Source: JADKAC01 sp964492065 (lineage in GTDB: Bacteria; Bacteroidota; Bacteroidia; Chitinophagales; BACL12). From it: DNA of 33,147 nt. The translations under genes and the position numbers were made by a program. Location: the NCBI GenBank assembly GCA_964492065.1, contig CAZBHH010000028.1:1-33147 (forward strand), read 5' to 3'. Below the pieces are notes generated by a model, which saw nothing but the letters and a program-made list of their open reading frames with translations, was not told the origin of the DNA and did no database searches. Each line of letters starts with the position of its first letter. Position 1 is the stretch's first letter. Positions 8,969-16,992 of this stretch are shown piece after piece.

Positions 8969-9480
8969 GGGGCAATCGTTTCCTTTCTTTTAAAAAGAGG
9001 TACTGTTGAACAGGGTTCGCCATACATAATGGACTTTACAACAGGGCGCAATTTGTGAGTGATTGCGACATACGCATCTACGGGTACCGGTTTATGGCTG
9101 CATCCTTTTATCACCACCCGCTGGTTGCGATAGGGCTCTAAATCCACCTGATCAACGGCTTTTATATAATATTGCCTGATGGCATCTTCTTCCGTGCCGA
9201 AATAAATGTGTGCTGCATAGGGTTGTGCATACACACCGACGAGCATAAATGCCCATTGGGGAATGATTGCATCATTGGTGCAATGTACGGCGAGAATTTT
9301 TCCGGTGTATTGTTTCCAGTCAACAGAAATAAGCGCCGTGCGAAAATCTTTTTCACGCAGGATTAATTCGCGGAACAAATACGGCTTTAAATCGAAAGAA
9401 ACGATTTCCGCAGCCGGAAACAATTCTTCCAGGTTAAACGTCAGGATACCGCTTTGTGCTACTTTATTTTCAATTTCCAT
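8965..9480 (-). CDS. DUF2480 family protein
   Basis: 171 residues, soluble, without signal peptide. The whole chain matches what I know of DUF2480, a Bacteroidota family: the N-terminal NKVAQSGILTFNLEELFP, the central DWKQYTGKILAVHCTNDAIIPQWAFML, and a C-terminal VVIKGCSHKPVPVDAYVAIT with Cys and His residues. Its function is not known. It overlaps the lytic transglycosylase by four bases, so the two are made together. Just upstream, AAGCTTTG (9485-9492, one mismatch to TAnnTTTG) lies four bases from the ATG, so its mRNA may be leaderless. Confidence 0.82.
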   Translation of the reverse strand: MEIENKVAQSGILTFNLEELFPAAEIVSFDLKPYLFRELILREKDFRTALISVDWKQYTGKILAVHCTNDAIIPQWAFMLVGVYAQPYAAHIYFGTEEDAIRQYYIKAVDQVDLEPYRNQRVVIKGCSHKPVPVDAYVAITHKLRPVVKSIMYGEPCSTVPLFKRKETIAP

Positions 9481-9527
9481 AATACAAAGCTTATAACGGA
9501 GACTTTGTTCCGAAAGTTTTATTCCGC

Positions 9528-11708
9528 TTAGCGGAACATAAATCTGTTGTCGACGATATGCGCCTTGTTTTGCAGGTTGGTCAACACGTTATTTTGGTTC
9601 ATTTTGTTGCGCATACCGTACACCAATTGATTTTTGTTCAGCGTATAATCCTCTGTCGGTGTGGGTTCAGTAACGGATGTTACCTTGGCGAAATACACGC
9701 CGCGGTTACCTATAATAATGCCGGTGGTATTATCGGCTGCGGTGGCCATCACCGTTCCTACGACCTTAGGTTCCAGGCCAATGCCCTGGGCAAAGGGAGT
9801 GCTTAAACTCGCATTGGTTGACGTTTTAACTGATGATTTTACCTTGGTTGCCAGCGCAGCCAGGTCCGTATTGCCGGCCATGGCCTCTTCCATTTGCTTT
9901 TTCAGCATCTCTCCTTTTTTCTCGCGGATGGTTTCAACTTCTACCTGTTGCTTTACATCTTCCATATCCGGAATACCTTTCGGCCGCGATTCTTTCAGGT
10001 AGGCAATTACCACCCTGTCTGCTGAGTTGCCGAAATAATTAAACTGGTTTACTTCTGCGGTGAATGCCCAGGTAATGATGTCTCTTGAATCGGGCAAACC
10101 CGCAATTTCGTATTGATTTTTGCTGAGCGGCGGTGTGGTGCGCTTATGCAACTTCTTTTCAGTTGCTCCCTGTTCAAATTTTTCGGGAGTATCATAGGAG
10201 GTAAAAAACTCGGATGCCATCCGGTCAATGGAATCCGCAGTGGCGGTGCTCGCCTCAATAAGGCGGCTCAGGTAGTACACATTCGCATACATATTGCGCT
10301 CTCTCATTTCGGTAATCTCGACTACGTGATAGCCGAAAATGGACTTGACAATTTCGATATTGCCTACGATGCCGGTATTGAACAAATAATTCTTCAGCGA
10401 TTTTATATAATCGGTCTGCGGTGTACTCCATCCCAAATCGCCGCCTTTTGACGCCGAACTCTGATCTTCGGAGTATTGTGCTGCCAGTTGGGCGAAATCT
10501 GCCCCTCCTTTCAACGCCGTTGCTATACTGTCGGCCAATGTCTTGGCAGTTGCCGAGTCCCGGGTTTGCAATGAGAGCAAAATATGCCGGGCATTGACGC
10601 TGTCGGGCATGATTTTCCTGTCGCGGATGGATACGTATTTGAAGTAATTGTCTTGCTCAAACGGCCCGATGAGCGAACCGATGGGACTGTTGAAAATGGA
10701 ATCGACAATCGCTGAATCCAGGCCACTGTCGCTGAATTCAGATGCTTTATAATAAGCCCTGGAAACGGGGTCCGGGTCTTCGGAGCGCAGTGCGATAAAT
10801 GCCGAATCATTCTTTGCTGTTTGCATTGCGGTGGCCAGCGAATCCAGATTTGCCAGGATTTTTGCCCTGTCATGCGGAGTGGGCGTAAACTCCCAAACTA
10901 TATATTCCAATATCCTGCTTTCGTCGGGCTGCTTGAATTTATTCTTGTTTCTATTGAAATATTCCTTCATTTCAGCATCGGACACCTGCACGGTTGAGTC
11001 GGCAATAACAGTGTAAGGCATGTCCACATAATCAAAATTTTCCCGGCGGTTTTTTACCTGGTAATCTCTTTTAACCATCCATTCGGGAATATAGTCTGCC
11101 TTTGTAAATAAGGAGGTGTATTTTGCATTGGTGTAATCCTTAATTGCAAGGCTTTCCCGCATTAGAAAATCGAAGTAGGCCTGCACCGCCTGCGGGTTGT
11201 TGGTTTGATTCTGGGGGTCTTTCACAAAGGTGATATACTGATTGAATGCCGCCGGATCGTATTTACCGGTTTTGGACAATCCGATATAGTAATTTTTAAT
11301 ATACGGATGCGGGTCGGGGCCATAGATGAGATTTGTTTTTTCCTGTTCTGTTACCTGCAATCCGAGGGCTTCCAACTGCTTATTAATAAGCGTTTGTTGC
11401 GTCAGGTCTTCCCAGGCTTGCTCCCGCAATTGAAATTCGGTTGCCTTATCCAGGGTGAACTGCCCGTTTTGATATGCCAGCAACTGCCCGGATTGCGACA
11501 AGTATTGCGTAAATATTTCGGAGAATTTCACATCGAACTGTTCGGGTGTAATTTCATTGCCATCGATGGATGCAAAGGCAGGTCGTTTATTGCCCAGCAT
11601 ACCGGTGTTAGAATTAAAGGCATCCATCAACAGGAAGCTCACCAGCGCAAGTGCAATAAAAGCCAAGACAATCCACGATCTTTTGCGCAACTCGGAAATA
11701 ATAGCCAT
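9528..11708 (-). CDS. PpiD/SurA-type peptidylprolyl isomerase, membrane-anchored
   Basis: 726 residues. A short cytoplasmic tail (MAIISELRKRSW) precedes one membrane helix (about 13-32), the PpiD arrangement, with the rest in the periplasm. A SurA-N-like chaperone region follows. A parvulin rotamase domain begins near NARHILLSLQ (about residue 370) and ends with GDLGWSTPQTD and IFGYHVVEITE. It assists folding of secreted and outer-membrane proteins. The length is usual for Bacteroidota SurA_N_3/PpiC proteins. It has a strong promoter match of its own (11742-11772), so it can be transcribed apart from the upstream lptC unit. Confidence 0.93.
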   Translation of the reverse strand: MAIISELRKRSWIVLAFIALALVSFLLMDAFNSNTGMLGNKRPAFASIDGNEITPEQFDVKFSEIFTQYLSQSGQLLAYQNGQFTLDKATEFQLREQAWEDLTQQTLINKQLEALGLQVTEQEKTNLIYGPDPHPYIKNYYIGLSKTGKYDPAAFNQYITFVKDPQNQTNNPQAVQAYFDFLMRESLAIKDYTNAKYTSLFTKADYIPEWMVKRDYQVKNRRENFDYVDMPYTVIADSTVQVSDAEMKEYFNRNKNKFKQPDESRILEYIVWEFTPTPHDRAKILANLDSLATAMQTAKNDSAFIALRSEDPDPVSRAYYKASEFSDSGLDSAIVDSIFNSPIGSLIGPFEQDNYFKYVSIRDRKIMPDSVNARHILLSLQTRDSATAKTLADSIATALKGGADFAQLAAQYSEDQSSASKGGDLGWSTPQTDYIKSLKNYLFNTGIVGNIEIVKSIFGYHVVEITEMRERNMYANVYYLSRLIEASTATADSIDRMASEFFTSYDTPEKFEQGATEKKLHKRTTPPLSKNQYEIAGLPDSRDIITWAFTAEVNQFNYFGNSADRVVIAYLKESRPKGIPDMEDVKQQVEVETIREKKGEMLKKQMEEAMAGNTDLAALATKVKSSVKTSTNASLSTPFAQGIGLEPKVVGTVMATAADNTTGIIIGNRGVYFAKVTSVTEPTPTEDYTLNKNQLVYGMRNKMNQNNVLTNLQNKAHIVDNRFMFR

Positions 11709-11741
11709 AAGGGTGTTATATCAATTTTAAAAATAAGCCTG

Positions 11742-11772
11742 CAAATTTAGTGGATAGCGTGTGGAAACCAAA
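11742..11772 (-). promoter_or_regulatory. Consensus Bacteroidota promoter of the PpiD-like gene
   Basis: On the minus strand TTTG (11769-11772), exactly 19 bases, then TAAATTTG (11742-11749). This is a complete match to the TTTG-N19-TAnnTTTG consensus. Start of transcription is expected near 11735-11738, giving a leader of about 27-30 bases before the ATG at 11708. Confidence 0.75.
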
Positions 11773-11801
11773 GGAAACACGCAATATTCCCTGAATTCCG
11801 C

Positions 11802-12026
11802 CTATTCTTTGCGTTGGTTTTGCAAATCTTTTTGCCTTTTTTCGAGGTACCGTCGGTTCCGTTTTTTAAACCGGTACATGAACAGTGCAACACCGGCGGT
11901 AAACAGGGTAATATAGATATAGTTGCCATAGGCCTGGCCATCGAGGTACTTGGTAATGGCCAAAACCAGGGCAATAATGCTGACTCCCAGCCAGAGCCAC
12001 TCAAATATTTTCATCAGTTTCAGCAT
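11802..12026 (-). CDS. Small two-helix membrane protein downstream of lptC
   Basis: 74 residues with two hydrophobic segments (about 9-25 and 36-50), followed by a strongly basic tail (FKKRNRRYLEKRQKDLQNQRKE) that should stay in the cytoplasm. I do not recognise a named family. Its ATG lies inside lptC, overlapping by 26 bases; a second in-frame Met (codon 5) would shorten the overlap to 14. This implies translational coupling to lptC. A competing frame (11747-12004) lacks membrane-protein logic and is rejected. Confidence 0.7.
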   Translation of the reverse strand: MLKLMKIFEWLWLGVSIIALVLAITKYLDGQAYGNYIYITLFTAGVALFMYRFKKRNRRYLEKRQKDLQNQRKE

Positions 12027-12561
12027 CGTCCATAGTTATTTTTATGGTTCCCTGTGGTTTTAAAATCCGGTATTTGGTCATGCGTTCATCGGCTTCCAGG
12101 CCTTCGCCGTAGATTACTTCCCGGTCTGTGGTGATCTTCACAAATTTCTCGGAGTAGATAATATTCTTTCGCTCATCCCACACCAGCTCCTCCGTATTGA
12201 GTTGTTCGCCGTTTTCATTTATCACCACGACATTATTGCGCACAAAGGTCTTCAAATCTTTTTCATAGCGTATGCCGTAATTTGCCGTAAGTACGGAAGT
12301 TACCCGGTTGCTGTCGTTAAAAAAATCGACGTGCAGTCCTTTATTAAATTCCACATAGGGCTCTTCAGTCAGATAACGGGTAAGTACGGGGGCGGCTATG
12401 CGTATTTTAATCATGCCGTTCTCGCTGTAAAACATCTCGATGTCCGTTCCTTGTTCGACATTGGGCTGTACGCTGGAAACTGTCTGCTGCACCTCGTCCA
12501 TACTGTTAACACATCCGGTACAGATCATCAGGAATGCTATATAGGCAGCGCTGCGAATCAT
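12001..12561 (-). CDS. lptC: LPS-export ABC transporter periplasmic protein LptC
   Basis: 186 residues. An N-terminal hydrophobic segment ends in ICTGC, so Bacteroidota LptC is likely a lipoprotein with Cys16. The rest is the LptC/OstA-like beta jelly roll (DIEMFYSENGMIKIRIAAPVLTRY, VLTANYGIRYEKDLKTFVRNNVVV, TEELVWDERKNIIYSEKFVKI, IYGEGLEADERMTKYRI). It passes lipopolysaccharide from the LptB2FG transporter to the LptA bridge. No lptA, B, F or G is in the window. The gene has its own promoter only three bases before the ATG, just beyond the terminator of the preceding operon. Confidence 0.9.
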   Translation of the reverse strand: MIRSAAYIAFLMICTGCVNSMDEVQQTVSSVQPNVEQGTDIEMFYSENGMIKIRIAAPVLTRYLTEEPYVEFNKGLHVDFFNDSNRVTSVLTANYGIRYEKDLKTFVRNNVVVINENGEQLNTEELVWDERKNIIYSEKFVKITTDREVIYGEGLEADERMTKYRILKPQGTIKITMDDAETDENI

Positions 12562-12564
12562 GCT

Positions 12565-12593
12565 TAAAGATACCCTATCCCTAAAAATGCAAA
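12565..12593 (-). promoter_or_regulatory. Promoter of lptC, probably giving a leaderless mRNA
   Basis: The minus strand has TTTG (12590-12593), 17 bases, and TATCTTTA (12565-12572), one mismatch to TAnnTTTG. The box ends three bases before the ATG at 12561, so transcription should start at or next to the start codon. The TTTG overlaps the end of the upstream terminator hairpin by three bases. Confidence 0.5.
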
Positions 12594-12620
12594 CACCCGG
12601 AACTCCATGGCCGGGTGTTT
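12591..12620 (-). terminator. Rho-independent terminator after the coaX-OMP-TPR unit
   Basis: A perfect ten-base inverted repeat, AAACACCCGG and CCGGGTGTTT, flanks a ten-base loop. On the minus strand it lies 20 bases after the TPR gene stop and is followed by TTT-GCA-TTTTT. The symmetry means it could also act on the plus strand, but no plus gene enters it. Confidence 0.8.
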
Positions 12621-12640
12621 ATTAATCGTATTACGGTTTG

Positions 12641-14032
12641 TTAATTTGTCTTTTTACCTCTTGCGGTGGTGGTTTCATTAATCCAGCAACCAACGGTGTA
12701 AGAAGAGCCTTCATCAATTCCCCTGTCGAACAAATCGGTAATGGTCGGCATATATTGCGAATACTTCGCAATCATGGAGTTCGCTTCTTCTGCCACGCTG
12801 GGATCGACGGATTTGGCTTTATAGTATTTATCTATTGCCACCCAAACGACTACCTGGCTTTCAAAACCGGTTCCGGGCCCGCACAACGAGCCGCTGGAGG
12901 CGTACATATCGCCGATAAGCATATAGGGCGCTCCCCAATCCGGTTTGAATTCCAATGCTTTATATGCATAGGTTCTCGCCTGCGCATATTTGCCCTGCGA
13001 TCTCAATATCCTGGCGATATTCATACTCCACTCGGCCTTTTTAATATTGTCTGTCTCCAGCCCAATGGCGTTATTAAACATTTCAATAGCCTCATTCTCC
13101 TTGCCTTCTTTGTACAAGGCCACAGCAATCAACTCTGCGGTTTGTGCTGTCGGGTCGAGCGTGTACAACTGGTGTAATACGGTATTGTAGGCAGCGGTAT
13201 TTGTACAACTATTTCCAAGAGAGTCTTTTGCGGTGCGGAAGCCGTTAAAATATCCGGTCACCAGTTTCAAATCATTTTTTTCAGATTCCCATTTATCATT
13301 AAACCGCTGTGTCAAATACTCACAACTCATCAATCGCTCAGGCAGCAGCGCCTCTACTCCCGGTTTTATTTTTTCAAAGTTGGCCGATTCCTCTGTGCCG
13401 GCTTGTACATTATTATCAATTATGGCCATAACCTGATCGAACGTTTCCATTACCTTACCGGCGTCAATCTTATTGAGCTTCCACATGATAACGGTGTAGT
13501 TGAAATAAGGGCCGAGCAGGAAATATTCGGACTGATCTCCCTGCAGGTCAATAGAAGTTTTGAATGTATTATAAATATTTTCGTAATCCGTGGGGCGCAA
13601 TTTATACATGCTGTATGCCTTTCGTCCCAGGACATATCCCATTTTGCCGTGGCAGTCAATGCGTTTATCGTATAACATCATCAATGTATCGATCAACAAT
13701 TCGCGGTTCAAAGAATCGGTGGCCTTATCGATAAAAACTTCGTACATGCTGATGCCGTCGTAAAAGGGAGTTTCACGATACCCCGGGGCATTGGCCATCA
13801 CCCAGCGCCAGTGCTTCATAGCGTCCACGTAATTTTCCTGTTTATAAAATTCGCGGTAGAGTGAATATTCTTCCATCAGTTTTTGTTCGTCGGCCGGGGT
13901 GCGGATACACGAGTCCTGGGGCGACCAGGTATAGTCCTCAGATTCCGGGCCTGTTTCAGCCGCTGCATATACAAAAGCGTTTTGAACAATGAACGATACT
14001 AATACGAATTTTAATAAAGTGGTCATTTTCAT
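12641..14032 (-). CDS. Exported TPR-repeat protein
   Basis: 463 residues with a signal peptide (about 1-25, ending FVYAAAE) and helical repeats. Clear TPR-like units include DAMKHWRWVMANAPGYRE (about 65-82), ELIAVALYKEGKENEAIEMFNNAI and the pair NIARILRSQGKYAQARTYAYKALEFKP and GAPYMLIGDMYASSG near 345-390. TPR scaffolds bind protein partners; this one should act in the periplasm. It follows the outer-membrane barrel gene by 12 bases and ends at a strong terminator. The order coaX, barrel, TPR, LptC is one I recall from other Bacteroidota, which suggests an envelope-assembly role; that is inference. Confidence 0.85.
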   Translation of the reverse strand: MKMTTLLKFVLVSFIVQNAFVYAAAETGPESEDYTWSPQDSCIRTPADEQKLMEEYSLYREFYKQENYVDAMKHWRWVMANAPGYRETPFYDGISMYEVFIDKATDSLNRELLIDTLMMLYDKRIDCHGKMGYVLGRKAYSMYKLRPTDYENIYNTFKTSIDLQGDQSEYFLLGPYFNYTVIMWKLNKIDAGKVMETFDQVMAIIDNNVQAGTEESANFEKIKPGVEALLPERLMSCEYLTQRFNDKWESEKNDLKLVTGYFNGFRTAKDSLGNSCTNTAAYNTVLHQLYTLDPTAQTAELIAVALYKEGKENEAIEMFNNAIGLETDNIKKAEWSMNIARILRSQGKYAQARTYAYKALEFKPDWGAPYMLIGDMYASSGSLCGPGTGFESQVVVWVAIDKYYKAKSVDPSVAEEANSMIAKYSQYMPTITDLFDRGIDEGSSYTVGCWINETTTARGKKTN

Positions 14033-14044
14033 TTTCTCTATTGT

Positions 14045-15379
14045 TTAATTTAATTTTCGTTTATAAAACCAATTTGCATCGAATAGGTTGAATCCCAAAT
14101 AAAAGCTGTAGGTGTTTTCCTGCAACAAATCCCCGCTGCCCCTGCTGCCGTATTGAAATGCAAAATTAATTTTTGAGCCTCTCACAGGCAGTCCTAAGCC
14201 AAAAGTTATACCAAACTCGCTGAGTTGCTGCTCATAGACTTCCAGGTAACTGGTGCCGTAATAAAAACCCACCCGGTAGGCGATTGGCAATTTCGTTTCG
14301 CCCGTTTTACCCCGGCGTGGCGGCATAAGTTCAGCTCCAAACTTCAAGCGGTAATTTGCCAGTAAGGAATCGCTGTACTGAAACCCGCTGTATTGATTCC
14401 AGTTCAGGCGACTGTATTCGGCAGCTACCAGCCATCTGGGAACATCCAGGCCCGCACGGCGGTAATTATTCCATGAAACGCCAAAGTGCAATTGAGAAGG
14501 TAGTGTAATCTCGCCCATAGAATCGGGTGAGAAGTATAACGTGTCGGTAATAACTTCCGCATTGCCCATTTTATTGATATTAAACCAACTCAATGACTGG
14601 GTGCCATCTACTTTAAATGACGGGTTGCCGCTCACACCGATATTGAGCGTATGCATTTTGCCGATTTTTGCCTGGTAGGCGAGCCCGAAGTCAATAAACC
14701 CACCGCCCATATCCGTCTCACGCAACAGCTTGGTACTTACGGAATTTACCTCTTCGGGAAACGTGGTAACTGTTTTGTTATTCAGTCTGCCGAATAGATA
14801 CCCCGTATTGATACCGATACCCAGGGAGTTGTTATAGGACTTACCGGTGGAATCATATCCAAAAGAATAATTGTAGGCAAATCCCAAATACGCTTTCAAT
14901 ATGCCTCCGGTGCCGGTGTATTCGTATTCCTGGATGCCGAGCAATGTATCGTCCGTCACTTCCGTCTGCGACTGGATTTGGTATTGATACGCTGCATAGG
15001 GCACCATGCCCAGGCTGAATCCGTAATCGTGCCGTGAGCGACTGTTATCTGGAGAAAAGCCAAAGGCGATATAATTTAAATTGCCATCGGTGGTAAGTGT
15101 GCTTTCATTATACTGTGTTATCTCATTTGCCTTGAAAGAAATTCCAATATCTAAATTCGATTTCAGCAGGAAACTGTAGGAGGCCGGATTTTGGTAGGAA
15201 ATATCATTGGTCAGCAGCAGCGCATTGGAAACTCCCCCCATACCGTATTGTCCGGCATAAGTGGGATATGTGTAATTTCCCAACCCCAGACGGGAGTACG
15301 GCGAATTCAACTGCGAAAAAGCAAACGTTGATTGCAAAAACAATCCGATCAAAAAAAAGAACTGTAAATTTTTCCGCAT
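14045..15379 (-). CDS. Outer-membrane beta-barrel protein (FadL/PorV-like)
   Basis: 444 residues with a signal peptide ending FAFSQ (about residue 23). The mature start NSPYSRLGLGNYTYPTYAGQ is a hallmark of a Bacteroidota outer-membrane family related to OMPP1/FadL. Alternating aromatic strands continue to the C-terminus, which ends in aromatic YLGFNLFDANWFYKRKLN. The GMGGVSNALLLTNDISYQNPAS element resembles the hatch segment of FadL-like channels. Ligand unknown. It lies six bases after coaX and 12 before the TPR gene. The TPR protein could be its periplasmic partner (inference). Confidence 0.87.
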   Translation of the reverse strand: MRKNLQFFFLIGLFLQSTFAFSQLNSPYSRLGLGNYTYPTYAGQYGMGGVSNALLLTNDISYQNPASYSFLLKSNLDIGISFKANEITQYNESTLTTDGNLNYIAFGFSPDNSRSRHDYGFSLGMVPYAAYQYQIQSQTEVTDDTLLGIQEYEYTGTGGILKAYLGFAYNYSFGYDSTGKSYNNSLGIGINTGYLFGRLNNKTVTTFPEEVNSVSTKLLRETDMGGGFIDFGLAYQAKIGKMHTLNIGVSGNPSFKVDGTQSLSWFNINKMGNAEVITDTLYFSPDSMGEITLPSQLHFGVSWNNYRRAGLDVPRWLVAAEYSRLNWNQYSGFQYSDSLLANYRLKFGAELMPPRRGKTGETKLPIAYRVGFYYGTSYLEVYEQQLSEFGITFGLGLPVRGSKINFAFQYGSRGSGDLLQENTYSFYLGFNLFDANWFYKRKLN

Positions 15380-15385
15380 TTAATA

Positions 15386-16120
15386 TTAGCTGTTGAATTT
15401 CAGTACCGTATCCAGGCCGATGAGTGTCAAATCAGGGAGTGCAAATATCCTGATTTTCAAGTGATAATCAAAATAGGGCGCATCGCCACCGGTTAAAATC
15501 ACCACGAGCCCGTCGTATCTTTCCCGGTAAGCGTCAATAAAACCCTGCACTTCTTTCACGGCGCCCAGGGCGCCGCCGGCAATCATGGCGGCTTCGGTGG
15601 AATCTCCCGTCAACGCAAGGGTTGCGGGATTTGCATAGCGTTCGTATTGAATTTTCGGGAGCCTGGCAGTAAACTGGTGCATGGCTTCAAAACGCATGGC
15701 CAGGCCGGGCGATATACCGCCGCCGAAATATTTACCCTCCCGTGATACAAAATCGTATTTTATACAGGTGCCTGCATCGATGACCAGGATATTTTCTGCG
15801 GGAAATAATTCCCGGGCGCCCACGGCATTTGCCAGCCGGTCGTTGCCCAATGTTTCCGGCGTGGTGTACAGGTTTTCCAATGGAAGCGGCGTGGTGTGGT
15901 TAAACACCATTCCCCGTGCTTTGCCCTCGAGATGCGGTATCAGCCAGGGGTGCGCATCGGTAACAGACGACACTATCCAGGCGTCAATGAGATTGTTTTG
16001 AATGATTTCCTGCAGCGTATCCGCATCCAGTTTGGGCGATTTGTACACCTTCCATAATTTCTCCTCAGCGAACAGCGCCGCCTTTTCAGTGGTATTGCCC
16101 AAATCAATAATTAACCGCAC
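15386..16120 (-). CDS. coaX: Type III pantothenate kinase
   Basis: From a GTG at 16118-16120 the product is 244 residues, the normal CoaX size. It phosphorylates pantothenate, the first step of coenzyme A synthesis, and is insensitive to CoA feedback. Motifs: DLGNT (Asp6), TPETLGNDRLANAVGA, VIDAGTCIKYD and GGGISPGLAMR. A longer frame exists upstream to 16213, but it would add 31 unrelated residues and overlap the preceding gene. A perfect TACTTTTG promoter box sits four bases before the GTG, so transcripts could not include the longer start. It heads the coaX-barrel-TPR operon. Confidence 0.94.
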   Translation of the reverse strand: MRLIIDLGNTTEKAALFAEEKLWKVYKSPKLDADTLQEIIQNNLIDAWIVSSVTDAHPWLIPHLEGKARGMVFNHTTPLPLENLYTTPETLGNDRLANAVGARELFPAENILVIDAGTCIKYDFVSREGKYFGGGISPGLAMRFEAMHQFTARLPKIQYERYANPATLALTGDSTEAAMIAGGALGAVKEVQGFIDAYRERYDGLVVILTGGDAPYFDYHLKIRIFALPDLTLIGLDTVLKFNS

Positions 16121-16124
16121 GCCG

Positions 16125-16132
16125 CAAAAGTA
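16125..16132 (-). promoter_or_regulatory. -7 box of coaX, leaderless arrangement
   Basis: The minus strand reads TACTTTTG, a full TAnnTTTG match, then CGGC and the GTG start. Transcription should begin at or beside the start codon. No good -33 TTTG is found at 17-21 bases. Confidence 0.5.
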
Positions 16133-16166
16133 GTGTGATTTGCAGAAGTACCAGGCGCCATTAGCC

Positions 16167-16490
16167 TTACTTTTTACGCCAAACGGCGTCGCCTTTCCAA
16201 TTGGTATAGGCAATTACCAGGTCGGCTTCACTGCGATATTCAGTAAAATATATTTTGAGTTGCGCCTCGCTTTTCCACTCGGTAAAATACCAGATACCAC
16301 TCATTGGCTCCGCATCGGATTTCCATTCGGTTTTAAACACGACTACATCCGCATCGCTCTGCGTATCGGAAACGTAAACAATCTTATCGGCTTCCGACTT
16401 CCATTCGGTAACATATACCACCTGGCCGTAAGACTGTTGTGCGATAAAGGCCATAATTGCAAAAACTGCTATTTTCAATGAGTTCTTCAT
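16167..16490 (-). CDS. Exported short-repeat protein, likely DUF6150 / 7(1) septoil-knot family
   Basis: 107 residues: a signal peptide (about 1-22, ending SYGQ) followed by six tandem units of about 13 residues. The units are VVYVTEWKSEADK, IVYVSDTQSDADV, VVFKTEWKSDAEPMSG, IWYFTEWKSEAQL, KIYFTEYRSEADL and VIAYTNWKGDAVW. The pattern hydrophobic-Y/F-x-T-E/D-W/Y-K/R-S-D/E-A matches the family I know as DUF6150, which has been named for a predicted or observed 7(1) protein knot. Function is unknown; export suggests a periplasmic role. It sits 46 bases before coaX and starts divergently from gldC. TAACTTTA (16509-16516) is a weak promoter box. Confidence 0.82.
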   Translation of the reverse strand: MKNSLKIAVFAIMAFIAQQSYGQVVYVTEWKSEADKIVYVSDTQSDADVVVFKTEWKSDAEPMSGIWYFTEWKSEAQLKIYFTEYRSEADLVIAYTNWKGDAVWRKK

Positions 16491-16595
16491 GTGTTTGCAT
16501 TTAAAACTTAAAGTTAACGGAAATTAAACACTCTATGCGCTTATTTCGCCGCTGCTTCGCCCCTTATTTGACTAATTTCGTGCCAAATCGAGTAT

Positions 16596-16949
16596 ATGAG
16601 CGAATTTGAAAAACGGTCGGATATACACTTCAGTATCTACCTGGACAATGATAAATTGCCTTCCAGAATAGAATGGCACGCCTCAGACAGTACTGCGCAA
16701 TCGCCCCAGGCGTGTAAAGCGATAATGCTTTCTATTTGGGATCCGCAACTCGCCGAGGCGCTGCGCATTGATCTATGGACCAAGGATATGCGCCAGGATG
16801 AAATGAATGTATTTTTCTTTCAGACTTTCCTGTTAATGGCCGACACCTACTTCAAGGCAAACAACGACGATGCTATGTCAAAACAGATAAAAGACTTTGC
16901 CATGCAGTTCGGCGAAGCGACACAAGTGATTAAAAGGAAAAACAACTGA
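16596..16949 (+). CDS. gldC: Gliding motility protein GldC
   Basis: 117 residues, soluble and without signal peptide. It matches GldC along its length: DIHFSIYLDNDKLPSRIEWHASD at the N-terminus, the central ALRIDLWTKDMRQDEMNVFFFQT motif and LLMADTYFKANNDDAMSKQIKDFA at the C-terminus. GldC is a cytoplasmic protein linked to Bacteroidota gliding and often conserved in non-gliders. gldB is not adjacent here. Weak promoter box TAATTTCG lies at 16573-16580. The patatin gene follows after 43 bases. Confidence 0.93.
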   Translation: MSEFEKRSDIHFSIYLDNDKLPSRIEWHASDSTAQSPQACKAIMLSIWDPQLAEALRIDLWTKDMRQDEMNVFFFQTFLLMADTYFKANNDDAMSKQIKDFAMQFGEATQVIKRKNN

Positions 16950-16992
16950 GAAATCAGAAACGGAAATTTGATATTTTTAACTGCAATAACGA

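Noticed and set aside
11747..12004. 85-codon frame overlapping the small membrane protein
   Set aside because: It is a shadow frame with no coherent domain pattern; the 74-codon frame has two clean membrane helices and a basic tail.
16121..16213. Upstream extension of coaX (31 extra codons)
   Set aside because: The extension is unlike any CoaX N-terminus, overlaps the repeat-protein gene and crosses the predicted -7 box. GTG 16120 gives the canonical start.
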